Notes: a model not told the origin generated them from the letters alone. A stretch of DNA of 64,000 nucleotides from Crocodylus rhombifer (GCA_038503035.1 JAVSML010000970.1:1-64000), one strand, 5' to 3'; shown: positions 1-12,604, numbered from the stretch's first letter. Numbers and translations are program-made.

Positions 1-1224
1 AAATGCCTTCAAGCTGAGTTCAGGATAGTTCTTATTTCTGCCAAATTTATATTAACACTAAGAAAGAAAGAATGATTGGTGGTTCTGGTTCAGAGAGAAG
101 AAAGTAAATGAAATAGCCATTCTGACTGAATAAGAAATAAAGGAGAAGGATCATAAGTATTCAAGGGTAAAAATCAGTAGGGGAATGAAATGTTATTTTC
201 AAGGCTGCAAGACTTATATACAAATGAAAAGAGCAGCATGCCCAGAGAACTGTTTGTAGTGTGAAAAGCCCTGCCTATATATTTGCATTAAAATATTTTT
301 GATCTGGCATCTGCAGATAGGAAGTGCTGCTTACCTATTAGAAAAAATATATATATATCACTGTAAGTTACTTTGCACTGATTTTTTTCAAATACATAAA
401 TCTAGCAAACTATTATACTGGGCAAGTTATACAGTATCAATATATGCCATAATCTGATGTATTCTTCTCTTACTTGTGATATGGTACACTGTAAAAATAA
501 TGTGAATATTTTGATTAGATTTGCTGTAGTTGGGAGTGAGATTTTTTTATTTATGAAATACTAAGTAACCTTTCAGGCCGCGTTAACTTTCAATTCTCAC
601 AAATAAACAAGGCCAGATACAGCCAGTGGTTGGGGTACTTTGGAACCCCAGATACTTCCAGAAGTTGTGTTGATTATTCAGTAGAGAAAACTCTTTCTAA
701 ATTCATATGGCATCAACACACTAGCAGCCTGTTAGAGGAAGTGCTGTTTTGTTAGATATTTTTTCTAAGAACTTCCAGCATGTTGTAGTCATTAAAAATC
801 CCATGGTACTTTTTGGCATAAGCTCAAGTGTCTTAGGTGAATTCTAATTTAAGCAAATACATTCTGCCTCATGAAACTGAACTATCAATTTCAAGTACTG
901 TTACCCACTTCCAGCATTGTGAGGTATTACTTTGAGATCAAGTAGTTCTCATTTTATAGTTTACAGGTTACTGAATTGTAAAAATGGGTTGAGAGACTCC
1001 TGCATATTTTCTAACAGCCACCATAATCCAGTCTTAAGAAAGCTGCAGTATAAATGTAGCATATGGTAGCCACATTTATTTTCCCCTACAAATGTCATAT
1101 TCAAGTGACTTAATATTTCTCTGATATTCCCCTGGGATTGATTTCCTGTGACTTCAAACTCTAATAGTCAGTGCAAAAGCAGCATAGCTTTACCTATTTT
1201 ATTACTGTTCTCCTGGTGAGGCTA
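1..1224. other. AT-rich non-coding DNA, nothing recognised
   Basis: No open frame of note, no repeat family that I can name and no paired splice sites were seen. A short AT microsatellite-like run lies near 345-358. This is probably intronic or intergenic unique sequence. Confidence 0.6.
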
Positions 1225-1665
1225 GCTGCCTGAAAGTGACCTGGGAAACACGTGTGCGCTTTACCGTGGAGTTAACTAATAAGCTCCTCAGTAAAGTGTC
1301 AGAGACTGCACGTGTCAGTATTAGGCTGCAGTAAATTAACTCTGCAAAAGAATAGTACTGTCAGGGATAGAACTATCCTATGGTGGAGTACTTTACTCTG
1401 CCAATACATATGTATAGATAGGGACTGAGGCTGGCTGGTGTGTGAAGGTGCTAAAGTGTGAGGGATGCCTGCTGGCTTGCCCCACACTGTAGCACCCTTA
1501 TGCCCCATCCAGCCCTTCCACTGCCCCCCAGAGCCCAGGGCTGATTCCCCTCTGGGTCCCCACCAGCCTGGGGCTGGTTCCAGGCTCACATACAAATGCT
1601 GCACCTGGGAGCAGCTGACTCCAGCATGAATTGAGCTGGAGTTTATTTCTTTGCACATGAGATGC
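1225..1665 (-). repeat. Family C interspersed element, copy 1 (reverse orientation)
   Basis: This block matches, as reverse complement, the segments at about 27145-27638, 29919-30357 and 47865-48303. Shared landmarks are a stretch with GTGGAGTTAACTAAT near 1265, a hairpin core at 1430-1514 (arms near AAGGTGCTAAAGTGTG and CACACTGTAGCACCC), and a closing GAGCTGGAGTTTATT near 1632. The element has no coding capacity and a palindromic core, so it is best read as a non-autonomous DNA element. The open frames on both strands here are translations of the repeat. Superfamily is not assigned; boundaries are approximate. Confidence 0.6.
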
Positions 1666-3564
1666 ATCCAATGTGTGTGAAATTTTGCAGGTTGAGTGGC
1701 TGGAATGGTCAAAATAGAGTTAAGTTAGGAAGCAAAGATGGAAAAGGCTCCATCACTATCTCAGTGAGAAGAGACAAGGGGAATTGGAGTGATGAAAACA
1801 CAGAGCAGCTTCAGTACTGGGGCTGGAAGAACTCCAAGTTGTTTACTACTAATGAGCAGATATAGGGGAGTCCAGCTGTATTGTCTTCTCCCTAGCTTGC
1901 CCTCTAGAAAACATGTGCAAAGGCATGTTCTGCTTCTGATGCTTCCCACCCTTGAATGGTGCAGAGCTCTCAGAGATTGCCTGCAAAGCTAACTGAACTT
2001 TTAAAAATCTCTGCTCAGTCATCTGACTTGTCTGTGAATATGCTGTGCACTGAGTTTAACTGGTAGTTCAGACTTGCAAACCTTATAAGCTACATGTGTG
2101 GCCACTGTACAGGGCCATACAAAGTCAATCATGACTTTTCTATTTCATTGCTTGCAGACCGTGTTCATAAATCCTGTTTAGATGAATAAAAATATAGTTC
2201 CAAGCAGTTCAGTAACAATTGCTTTAAAGATTTTTTTTTTTAATTTAGTAATAAAAATCTCTGCATTTTTTAAAATGGGATATTAGAGGTCTTTGATTCT
2301 CAGAGAATAGAATTTAATCAGATGGAGGCAAGATAGCTGTGATGGGCAGTTATTTATTTAGTGGCAGAGAAGCTTTTCATCTTTGGAAAGCATAGTTCAC
2401 CCTCTTTAATATTATAGCATACAACAGAACTGAATGGTCTAATGCTGTCAGTATGTGCAAAAATGTCATTGCACAGAATAGCTACACTAAGCCAATAAAC
2501 AGATTTAGAGTCCTAATCAAAATATTTATTGGGGGAGAAGGGTTGTATGATAGATTTACTTTCTTCCATTAATTTCTAGAGTGAATCTATTATCTGTAAA
2601 GACTAACAGACTAGGTAACACAAGAAACTTGATATTTGACAGTACCAGCAATAGTACAAGCTTTTTCAACATTGTCATCATTCTGATTCAGATCTCTTTA
2701 GGCAGGGTGAAAATAGCTTGGTCTCTAGGCTCATTCAACTCTAGTTCTTTCTGCAGACATTTATGGTAAAAGTGTAGTGCATCTTTAGTTTAGTTAATCT
2801 GTAAGGTGCAACTCTACTCTGCTTTCTGCTGACTTCAGACTAACGCAGCTAACAACTTCCCTGGGTAAATGGTGCAAGAAATATTCATAGATAGAATTCT
2901 TGTTTAGAATTTCGTAAAATCTTTGTGGGCAGATGATCCATTTGTTGACCATCTTTTATAGTGCTGCGCATATTGTCCACTGCTTATCAAATGAATAATC
3001 GATTTTTTATGAAGCTGGCTTGTTGCAAATAGTTGTTCTCAGATGTCCCCACAAACAGCATAATGTAATGTAGGCCACCATGCATCCATCCAGGAGTGCC
3101 TATTATTGGCTCAAAACTCAATTCATATTAGTAACTCAAAGGCAATAAGTTTACCATCAGTTACTAGGTTTGAAATCACCTGAAATTTTTATTTTTCTAT
3201 TTTAAAAAGAAAATTACCTATTGCAGATTTATAGAACAGTATTAAGCAATTATCCTTATTTTGCATTGTTCAAAATACAAGGGAACCCTTGGTCCTTGAG
3301 ATCATTTAATCTATAGGAAGTTATTGACCTAAAAGATTGTAATTTGGGAGAATTTAGTTTTTAGTAGGTATTTGATGAAAAGGACTGTGCAAAAAGATAA
3401 TACAAAGCTATGATGGAAAGGAAGGGGGTGCATAAAGATGATCAGGGAATAAAGGTAGAAAGGCAGAGTTAAACTGGCTAGGTAAAATAGAGAAGAAGTA
3501 ATCATCATCAGCAATCCTTTGATTCAAGGTTTCGCTATACTACAGCTCACTGATTAGTCTTGAA
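1666..3564. other. AT-rich non-coding DNA, nothing recognised
   Basis: This is unique-looking AT-rich sequence with only short chance frames. No repeat boundary, splice-site pair or RNA gene was identified before the CR1 element that starts at its right edge. Confidence 0.5.
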
Positions 3565-5227
3565 GTTTCATAGTTAGTAAGGTTGGAAGGGATCTGAGCA
3601 GATCATCAAGTCCAACCCCCTGCTATGGCAGGAAAGAGTACTGGGGTCAAACAACCCCAGCAAGGCGTTTGTGTAGCCTGGTCTTAAAGACCCCCAGGGT
3701 AGGAGCCAGCAACACTTTGCTTGGAAGTTGGTCCCAGATCCTAGCCACCTTGACCGTGAAGTAGCACCTCCTGATTATCTAGCCTAAATCCACCCTCTGC
3801 CAGCTTGTGACCATTATTTCTAGTCACTCCTGGTAGTGCACGGGGGAACAGTGACTCCCCCAATGCCTGCTGATCCCCCCTGACTAGTTTGTAACAGGCC
3901 ACTAGATCCCCCCTCAGCCTTCTCTTATGGAGGCTGAACAGGTTCAGGTCCTGTAGCCTGTCCTCATAGGGCCTGCCATGCTGCCCCCGATCATGTGAGT
4001 GGCCCTCCTCTGGACCCTCTCCATGTTGTTCACGTCCCTCCTGAAGTGCGGCACCTAGAATTGAATGCAGTACTCCAGCTGCGGCCTGACCAGTGCCTCA
4101 TAGAGGGTGAGGATCACCTCCTTGGATCTGCTTGAGATGCATCTGTGGATGCATGGTAAGGTACAGTTGGTCTTCCTGATTGCATCACCACACTGCCTGC
4201 CTATGTTCCTTTTGGCATCAGTGATGACTCCAAGATCCTTTTCTGCCTCTGCACTGATGAGAAGGGAGTTCCCCAGCCTGTCGGTATGCTGCGGTTCTTC
4301 CTCCCCAAGTGAATCACCTTGCACTTGTCAGTGTTGAATCCCATCCTGTTTTCATCCACCCACCCCTATAACCTGTCTAGGTCCAATTGTAGCTTATTCC
4401 TTCCTTCTAGTGTGCCCACATCCCCCCACATCTTAGTGTCATCAGAAAATTTGAACAGGGTGCTTTTTACCTCCTCGTCCAAGTCACTGATGAAGATGTT
4501 GAACAATGCGGGCCCAAGGACTGGGCCCTGCAGAACCCCACTACCCACATCCCTCCAGGTTGAAAATGACCCATCCACTACCACTCTCTGGATGTGGCCC
4601 TCCAGCCAGTTGGCGACCCATTTGATTGTGTGGGTGTCTACACCACAGCCCCCCAGTTTCTTAATGAGAACGGGGTGAGAGACAGTGTCGAAGGCCTTCT
4701 GAAAGTCCAGAAAGACTAAGTCCACTGCTACCCCTGCATCTAAGGATTTGGTGACCTGGTCATACAAGGTGATCAGGTTGGTCTGACAGGACCTGCCTCT
4801 AATGCACCCATGTTGGTTGCCCCTGAGCATAATCTCCCCTGCTGGCCCCTCATCGACATGTGCCAGAATAATTCTCTCAAAAAGCTTACCCAGGATTGAG
4901 GTAAGACTAACTGGCCTATAGTTCCCTGGGTCCTCCTTCCTCCCTTTTTTAAAGATGTGAACCACATTGGCCCTTTTCCAGTCCTCTGGCACCACACCAG
5001 AGCACCACAAGTGCTTGTAAATGACCTCAGCTAATTCCCTCAGCACTCTGGGGTGGAGATCATCCAGATCAGCTGATTTAAATACATCCAGTCCCTCCAG
5101 AAGTTCCCTGACTAGATCCTCCCTGACCCTTGGCCTAGGTGCGCCTCCCCTGAGGCCTGAGGGAAGCCCAGTGGAGGGGCTGATCTGGTCCATGCTCAGA
5201 AAAATGGAGGCAAAGAAGTCGTTAAAG
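3565..5227 (-). mobile_element. CR1 LINE, 5'-truncated, minus strand (CR1-1)
   Basis: The 3' end is at the left: GTTTCATAGTTAGTAAGG followed by the CR1 tail region (GGAAGGGATCTGAGCAGATC). Reading on the minus strand, the element runs from the beginning of the reverse-transcriptase domain through the RT thumb to the 3' UTR. It is truncated just upstream of the RT, so the endonuclease and ORF1 are absent. The RT part is open over 275 codons (4366-5193) and the 3' part over 89 codons (4055-4324) in another frame, so at least one frameshift separates them. I saw no convincing target-site duplication. Confidence 0.93.
4366..5193 (-). pseudogene. CR1 reverse transcriptase fragment
   Basis: This is a 275-codon open stretch of a non-LTR retrotransposon RT, the enzyme that copies LINE RNA at a nicked target. 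Visible blocks are NYRPVSLTS (residues 91-99), FLDFQKAFDTV with a catalytic Asp (161-171), the block [17 protein letters not shown] (222-238) and the active-site box FSDD (249-252). Both aspartates of the box remain, but the usual Ala is Ser. The QGSVLGP-type block has Pro in place of Ser. There is no endonuclease domain upstream, and the frame breaks downstream at the end of the palm. It is a dead fragment of CR1-1, not a host gene. Confidence 0.9.
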
Positions 5228-5253
5228 TGAATTAAGTGTCCAATCCTTGCATA

Positions 5254-5566
5254 CTTTTACATGTGCTCCAGGGCTGAGGGGGGCAAGGAGGCACTTTTAT
5301 TACAGCAGCTCTGTACAGCATCTTGTGTATTAGCATCCCTGTGCTTCAAAATGGTGGTGGGAATGCTTTAACTAAAGCTCATTGAATGAAATTTAAAAGT
5401 ACCCCTGTGGCCATTTTGAAGGGTGGGGATGCTGATACATGAGCTGCAGACACTGCTGGAGCATGCTAATTAGCACACTCCATAAGACTCAGTTAATCAA
5501 GTCTGCTCTGACATGCTGTAATTACAGTGTGTTGGAGCAGTCCCCTCACATGTTTACTGGTAACCC
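5254..5566. repeat. Family B palindromic element, copy 1
   Basis: It starts with ACTTTTACATGTGCTCCAG and ends near ACATGTTTACTGGTAACCC. It matches segments at about 6476-6706 and 12605-12914. The centre folds back: 5331-5367 (around GCTTCAAAATGGTGGTGGG) pairs with 5393-5433 (around CCATTTTGAAGGGTGGGGAT). It is non-coding, and the design is that of a foldback or MITE-type DNA element. The superfamily is not assigned, and the ends are estimated from copy-to-copy similarity. Confidence 0.65.
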
Positions 5567-6260
5567 TTGCCACAGATCCATCCACAAAAGTTGCAGGTCT
5601 TTCCACAGGAGAGAGTAGGCTGCAGGCTGGATTTCCCTTCCTTTTCCTTCCTCTGTTCTGTCTTCTCTGCTTTGAAGGCAATATGCTTTTCCTGGAAACA
5701 GGCTGCCACTTGGTTGTGGCACCATTGGAGTTGGCTGGCAGCCAGGTCCCTAACCTCTTGATGTCAGCATCCATATTCTTTAGGTATGCTTTCAATGCAT
5801 CCTTCTAGCATTTCCTGTGGCCACCATAAAATCTCAGGCTACTACTAAGCTTGGAGTACAGCACTTGTTTTGGCAGTCAAGTCAGGCAACCTCACCCAAT
5901 GTCTCATTCAGTGAGGTTGGTTGATGCTTGAGGATCACTGACTCAATGTTGGTAACATTGGTTTCAACAAGGATGCTGACATTTGTGCAGTGATCTTCCA
6001 TTGGATTCTCCAGGGGCATCATGGATAGTACCTCTTCAAGCTCTTGAGATGATGATGGTAGGTCATCCTTTCACATTCATAGAGAAGGGTGGGTAGGATG
6101 ATTGTATTGTAGACCTGGATCTTGGTGTCTTTCTGGAGTTCACAGAGAAGCAGTTTTCCAGAAGAGGTACTTGTATGCCAGATCCTGTAATGGATCTCTT
6201 CGTCACTGTTCAGTCTCAGAGAGGTGGCTACTGAGCTAGATGAAATGCTCAACTACCTCC
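5567..6260 (-). pseudogene. Non-CR1 LINE ORF2 C-terminal relic
   Basis: On the minus strand, broken frames resemble the C-terminal third of a widespread animal non-LTR ORF2. From 6252 down there is a block with KIQVYNTIILPTLLYECE, which corresponds to the usual VYxAVVLPTLLYGxE motif after the RT palm. Next come segments resembling the region before the tail, and then a basic stretch (KQRRQNRGRKRKGNPA, near 5640-5690) that in this family precedes a zinc-finger end. Several stops and frameshifts interrupt it. It clearly differs from the CR1 copies in the window. I do not assign the clade. Confidence 0.6.
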
Positions 6261-6475
6261 AGTCTCTCTCTCTTGGTGGTAATTTGGGGAGGGGATCACA
6301 TTTATGGCCCAAGGAAGACTGATAAAGCACTTTACCTTTCTCAATATTGAGAAAGAAAGGACAAAAAAATAACTAGAGTTACAAGAAGAACAAAATCTTC
6401 TTCAGATTCAAATTAGGGTGAAATAAAGTAAGAAGTAGAAGAGAGAGATAGGGGTTTTTCAGTAAGTAAAAAGGA

Positions 6476-6706
6476 CAGCTATACACATGCTTCAGGGTTG
6501 GGGGGAGGCATTTTAATTAGAGTGGCTCTTGGGAGCCACTCATTAAAATGCTCATAGTGTCCTGTGTATTCAGCATCCCATACTTCAAAATGGTGTTGGG
6601 GCATTTTAACTAAAGCTTATTTGATGATGTTGGTGGGAATGCTGAATACACATGATGGCAAGCCTGCTGAGCAATAAGATTAAAGTGTGTTGGAGCAGGT
6701 ACCTAA
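6476..6706. repeat. Family B palindromic element, copy 2 (shortened)
   Basis: Shares with copies 1 and 3 the start (ACACATGCTTCAGGG), the central block CTTCAAAATGGTGTTGGGG with AACTAAAGCTTA, and the end TGTGTTGGAGCAGGTACC. It is about 80 bp shorter than copy 1, mainly because the right half is reduced. Non-coding. Confidence 0.55.
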
Positions 6707-8616
6707 AGATTTTGGGTATTGTGTGTGTGTTTTTTTTCTTTTGTGTGGTGTTTTTTGTTTGGTCAGTTTGGTTTAGGATTTTTGGTTTCAGGAGGTGTCA
6801 GAGGAAAAAGTTGCAATAGTCGAGCAATAATATAACTAGGGTATAGATAAGTATTTCAAAATTGTCAGGAAAAAGTGCTTAATTTGAGTAGGACTCTTAG
6901 AACAATAGCAAACAGGATTTAACACCCGTTTGTTTAAAGAAGTTACTTTGGCAGTATCACTGACTTACATTGCAATGCCCAAGACAAAAGAATCAGGACC
7001 ACTAGTCTTATCTGTTGTGATTGCCAGGTTAGTGCCGTCTTCATTACCCTCCAACATGGCAAAAAAACAGTTGAAACCATTTGCAGCTTACAAAAAACAG
7101 CTTGAAACTACTGATGCTGCTTAAATGTAAATTATAATTAACATGCTTTATAGAGGTCACCTAGAACATCCAATTTCCCTTGTTTATTTGACATTGGACC
7201 CTTGTTGTGTTTAAATTTATCTGTTGCCCTTGAGAACTCTAGTTTCCAGACTGGGCTTGCCTTATTATTTCTGTGCTGCTTGTTGACGGCTGCCTGAATA
7301 TCTCTTTCAATACCCTTCAAAAATTGTACCTCTTACAGGGAAGAAATAAGCAAACCCTTTTTGAATAAGTAAAATGGAGTTATCTTTACTGTTGTTTCTA
7401 TTTTACTTAAACTCTTTTGAGCTGTAATGGAGTAAAAATCTCAGATATAAATGTTAGTGTAAGGTTTTTTACTGAGAATTACTGTATTGTCTGACCTCTT
7501 TTTTTGTCTGGAATAGCGTGTCAGCACAGCAAGCCTAAAAGTTTTCATGAAGCTCTGTTCTTTTAAGGGTATCTTACAGGGTGAACAAATTATAGTGAAT
7601 GGGGCCAACAACATATTGTTTGATTTTTGTACATTACACAAAATGTATTAATCAAAATTTTACCTTTAAGGATATACCTTTCAGTGTTACCATTTGCCTA
7701 TGAATACAACAATGTATTTTGCAGAAAAGTTTCATTGCCCAATAAAACTAATTCTGTACTTACTACTAGATTTTCTTACTAAGCTAACCTTGTATGACTT
7801 CATTAATACTTATTAGGACACAGTTTCTGTTAAGATTTTGCGGCAAAGAAAAATGAGAGAGAGTCTCATATTATCCTAGCTTAAATATCCTATACTGGCC
7901 ACAGCCAACTATAAAATCAGGATTATCTCTGCAGTGAAATTATTTAAAATTCATAAAGCTTTAAATTGTGGCAACTGTATTACCGTGAACTATGATTTAA
8001 TCTGCTCTCATGAATCAAAGAATGTCTGCCTTGGCAAGCATCTGGATGGGAGATTTCTGTGAAGACATAGACATTAGTGATTTACTAGGTAGCACTGAGT
8101 CAGAGTAAGATCAGTGTAATTGAACGGAAGTTAGTAGCAGATAAATACTTTTCCATATGGCCTAGTTTTTTCATTATTTAAAATCCATTTATATTTTGCT
8201 TGAGGTAAATACACAGATAGATAAATAGATACAGAGATAGACATTATCCTTAGCACTCGGTTATACTAAAATTGCAAATTTCACCAATATAATTATACCA
8301 TCCCAGCTGATTAATGTAAGTCTGACTCTGTCCTCAGTATCAATCACCTTTGTACTAGAAACAAGCTTTGCAATATTCATGGACAGTCAGTGGACCTATA
8401 TTTTAATTAACAAAGGCAATAATAGTAAGTAAATGGAACAAGTAGCAAAACTGAAGATTTCTTCACTGAAAATATCTGGTCATTTTGAGTCTGCATCAAA
8501 GATATTGGTTGATCTCAAATGCCATTGTAACTGTTGAGAGAAGGGTCTGAAGTAGTTGTCCAGATTATGGATACCTGTTCAGGTTTCGCACATTTTAATT
8601 TGCACCCAGAAACAAC
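6707..8616. other. Non-coding DNA with small microsatellites
   Basis: AT-rich sequence. A short TG/T-rich run lies at about 6719-6737 and a degenerate ATAG-type microsatellite at about 8211-8240. The 64-codon frame at 6930-7124 has no recognisable domain or splice context and is treated as chance. Confidence 0.5.
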
Positions 8617-8887
8617 CTAAGGCTGCATCCACACACACACAGACATTTGTAGTGGCATGAGGTTTTTAGGGAACACCTATGCCACACACCCTGTGGCTCA
8701 TGGCAGGTTACCCCAGGTGGGGAAGGGGAGGCTGGGACCAGCAACTGTGCTTTCCCCAGCAGTCTTGCCTGGGGTCCTAGGGAGATCCTGGGGTAAAAAA
8801 AAATCCCCATGCTGCAAGGTAGTACCGCTGGGAACAGCCTGCATGTGCAGCATGTGGTACTGCAGACAGGTCTGGACACAGCCTAAG
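8617..8887. mobile_element. Family F TIR element (271 bp)
   Basis: The left end CTAAGGCTGCATCCACAC (8617-8634) and right end GTCTGGACACAGCCTAAG (8870-8887) form an imperfect terminal inverted repeat of 18 bp. The interior is GC-richer than its flanks and non-coding. Parts match, in reverse, the segment at about 36404-36530 (GCAGxACCACATxCTGCATG followed by a GCATGG-T-run block) and more loosely 17887-18173. The structure suits a non-autonomous DNA transposon. No clean target duplication was found, so superfamily is open. Confidence 0.55.
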
Positions 8888-11479
8888 AATGCAAACTGCA
8901 GCATGCCAGTGGAATATAGTCCCCAAGGAAAGTGCTGCTAAATCAGAGCCATTAGATTGGATGGAAAAAAGGTGGTAAGAGGGTCAAAGTTGCACACAAT
9001 GAACAGTGGAACTCAGCATCAGTTTCTGGGTGGGTTGCTGCTTTTTAAAGTAGCTACTTAGATCTTTCAAACCCAGGTGATTCACAACTCACATAATTTG
9101 CAGGGGTTGCTGAATTAAGGATGAGCTGTTTGCTTTGCTGCAGCTGTTATATCAAGGGTGTCATTTCTCCACTCAGCTGGAGCTCATCAGTGATCCCACA
9201 CAACTGATCACTGAAGCAGCTCTCTGAACCAGAAGCTGCAGCAAACACTTGAAAAACTTCAGTAGTCACTTGTAGCCTTGTTGTGGCTCTGCACACTGCC
9301 AGTTACATTGCATCTTCATGGGGAAGGGGTGGGGGAGACACGGTAAGAATCCTAACCCGGCAAACTATTCTTTTTCTAGAGTGGTCCCAAAGTAGAGTGC
9401 ACTGGTGCAATCACATCTGTAGGTAACAAAGAAATGAATCACTGTAGTGATACACAAAGTAAAAAGAAAGGGTCACAACCTCCTAGACTGAAGCAGAAAG
9501 CAAAGAAGCATTGATCCTGCTGATGTCTAAAGAGTCTCTTAATATTGCGCATCTAAACAGCAAAAGGCACACAAGCTTCCTTAGGGGAGAAGGTTTATGT
9601 CATCTATGCTGTATTTTTTTCTGTTAGTTTCCCTAAAGCATCAGTTTATGCTACTTTAGTCTATTCTGGATTGAATTTCAGACAACTAGTTCTAGTCTAG
9701 GCCTCGAATGTGGACAATAGACAAACTAATCAACTACATTATCCAGCCTTACACTGCTTTCTTTAAATCTCCCAGCCAGCAGCCAATGAACTATCATCCT
9801 ACAGGTCTCACTTCCTACCACCTGATGGCAGCAAGTCTGCCATTTCTGAACAAGTGTCTTGTTATTTTTACTTATTCCCATGTACCACTAGTCAACTGTC
9901 CCCTTCAAATGAGTGGTTATAGTGTTAGAAATAGAATATTGTTAGAAATGCACAGCTTGCATCTTGCACCTGATAAGAAAAAGATACTGCCAAGGACTTT
10001 TTTCTTTCCCAGCCTTGCCACAGCCTTTCTCATGCTAATTGCAGTTTCTCCCCCTCACCTACCTTAAGTCTTTCTCATGCGGATTGCAGGAGCCAAAATT
10101 CAATTATCTGTGTCCTTGAAAGCGGGGGCGGGGGGGGAGAAAGTAAACTTTTGGTGACCTGTTGTAGTTTCTGAGCATGCTTAATTAGCTGATAAATATT
10201 TACTTCTCCGCCCTGCATACTTAAATAGTTAATTATACTATACATGCGATGTATGTAGTGATGTAACTTACATGTATGCTTGTATGAAACAGGAGTAAGC
10301 TATAAAAATTCCTGTTTCTGCACATGTGCCCAAAAAAAAAAGATAAATTTTGCTTACAAATACCAATGCTTGTTCAGAGTAATCTGAGTACTTAACTCTG
10401 CTCTGACCTTTGTTTGCAAACAAATATCACCTTTATGCCGTTTAATGTACGTGTGTCTGTGATTTTTTGCGGGCCTCCAGAGAAACGAACCGCTTTATGC
10501 ATCAATAGGGTAGGAATAGCTGAGCTTTACTTTTACTTCATCTATACCAATAACCAATAGTTGCTAAAATAGAAAGCACTGAAATAGTTAACTGGGTCAT
10601 CATTAAACTTAAAGTGTCATCATCAGTCTTCAACCAGCATCTGGCTGAAATGAGTAGGGCATTCCCACCTCCCTCAAAGTTTATTGTATAAGAACTGTGT
10701 CTTGAGACACAAAAAGACATTTATAGGATCCTATTGAAAGACTACCTTTATCGCTTCTAACCCTTACGGCTGCAATTATTTTTAATGAAAACCTAAATTC
10801 TTCAGAAAGAGTCAGCAGAGCAGTTCTGCTGGACCTCAATGCAAACCAATGCAACCTTTCTACTGTGTCCCCAGGCACTCTGCAGTTTCTTACTGTGGAG
10901 CATTTTTAGTGATTTTTCACAGCAATTTGACTCTTCAGTTGGACAAGTTGGCCTGAGCACAACCAACATTTCTGGGCCTTCAGCAACTTAGATGACAGAT
11001 CTTTTCATCAGGTAGGACCAATGGCCCATTATAAAGATATGTGTGAACTTTTTTTTGTCATTATTGCTAAAAGAATGATTTTATAAAAGTCTGTAGTTTT
11101 AAAATGTTAGTAGACTGTCCTTTTAGTCTGATATTTATAAAAATAACTGCCTTTAAACTATACATATACCAAATAATCTTCATTCTTCAGAGGTGTAAAT
11201 ATATGGAAGAGTCAAAGCCTTCTTTTGTATTTAACTATATTGATGTTTTGGTTTTTTCAGCAGCCCTGATGGATAGGACACTCTTCCCAAGTTTGACCAT
11301 ACTATTATTTAGGGCAGTGCCTAAACTTTGAAAGCAGCAGTTTTACACCTGTTGTCATAGTACTGCAAGACTGAGTTCTTCTCTAGTAGTTAATTCAATT
11401 TTTTGTTTTTGATGTGCATCTGAAATCTATTGGACATCTCACCTGCTCAGGTTGCATTTTTAAGGAGCCAGATAAAGTA
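8888..11479. other. Non-coding DNA; LTR-like segment near 10.1-10.5 kb
   Basis: Mostly AT-rich. The longest frame (119 codons, 9708-10067) has no recognisable domain, no good splice context and no typical coding composition that I can support. A poly-purine/G run at 10118-10143 is followed by a TATA-like sequence TATAAAAATTCC at 10302. The arrangement could be a decayed solo LTR, but no TG...CA ends with a target duplication were found. Confidence 0.4.
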
Positions 11480-12015
11480 ATAGGAAAGTAGGGCTGGAAG
11501 GGGTCTCATGAGATCATCTAGTCCAGTCCCCTGCTCAAGGCAAGATCATCCCTAACTAAACCGTCCCAGCCAAGGGTCAATCTAAACTTCTCTTGAAAAT
11601 TTCCAGGGATGCAGATTCCACAACTTCTCTGGTTAGCCTACTCCAATGCTTAGCTACCCCGATAGTCAGAAATGTATTTCTAATTTCTAAACTAAATTTC
11701 CCTTGCTGCAGTTTAAGGCCATTGCTCCTAGTCCTTTCCTGTGCAGCTAGAGAAAAGAGGCTCTCTAGCCTCTTTACAGTTGCCCTTCAGGTATTTGAAG
11801 ACCTTTTTCAAGTCCCCCTCAGTCTTTTCGTCCCCTAACTAAATAACTCTAGTTCTTTCATCTTTTCCTCTGAAGTCATGCTTGCAAGGCCTCTAATAAT
11901 TTTTGTTGCTCACTGCTGTACTCTTTTTCCAACATGCCCATATCTTTCTCTGATTGTGGAGCCCAAAACTGGACACAGTACATCAGATGAAGCCTCATCA
12001 AAGCCAAATAGAGTG
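11480..12015 (-). mobile_element. Old CR1 3' fragment, minus strand (CR1-2)
   Basis: Begins with AGGGCTGGAAGGGGTCTCAT and GATCATCTAGTCCAGTCCCC, the conserved CR1 3' UTR block. It continues through the C-terminal ORF2 region, recognisable by phrases equal to CATTGCTCCTAGTCCTTTCC and GGAGCCCAAAACTGGACACA. It is strongly diverged from the other copies and so probably belongs to an older subfamily. Truncated on its 5' side (right). Confidence 0.85.
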
Positions 12016-12604
12016 GATGAATTGGTTACATTCTTCTACCAAAGTTAATTTTGAAATAGTTAAAGCATGAAATGCTGTAGAATCACTATCATTAGAAATG
12101 AAGCTTGTTTTATATTTTACTTTCTTTTGCTGCCTTTCCATTATTTTAGATACAGAATGAAGTACTGTAGCCCTCCACATGTCTTGGCATTAAGTTTCCA
12201 GGGGTTTCTAACTGCTCCATTCTTCTTATTTGGGGTTTTGTTTGTTTGTTTGTTTTTTTCATTTTACTTCTGGTACTAAGTGGCGTGTATTAATCCCTCT
12301 GAGCCAAAAAGTGTGGCAAAGGCTACTCAGTATCCAAGGTCTAACTGACAGTAATTGAGCAGAACTGCTTAACAAAACAATTAGTATCTTATGCTTATAC
12401 TATTCCCTCTTGAAAGTACAGTTCCACATAGAGGCAAGTTGACAACACAAAATGTACTAATATTTGCAAGGAAAGATTTAAGGTAAATAGGTATGAAAGC
12501 TTCACTGGATTTACACTTTCCCTGAGTAAAATTGCACAGAAAATGTTTCTGTGTCTGCAAAGTTAAACTGTTAGAGACTCCCAAATGGCAGGGTAGGGTG
12601 GTGC
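12016..12604. other. AT-rich non-coding DNA
   Basis: No repeat family, gene or RNA recognised. The T-rich run near 12235-12262 is low complexity. Confidence 0.5.

Noticed and set aside
4107..4678. Plus-strand frames over CR1-1
   Set aside because: Antisense shadows of the minus-strand CR1 ORF2.
6930..7124. Resemblance of ACTTTGGCAGTATCACTGAC to the 5' part of U4 snRNA
   Set aside because: Only a few bases match (GGCAGTATC), and the rest of the RNA cannot be followed.
9380..9422. 43-bp block between TTTTTCTAG and GTAACA, open in one frame
   Set aside because: Too short and not a multiple of three, with only moderate sites. This is easily produced by chance.
9708..10067. 119-codon plus-strand frame, the longest outside repeats
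   Set aside because: No domain, no splice context and no typical start context. A frame of this size is expected now and then in 64 kb.
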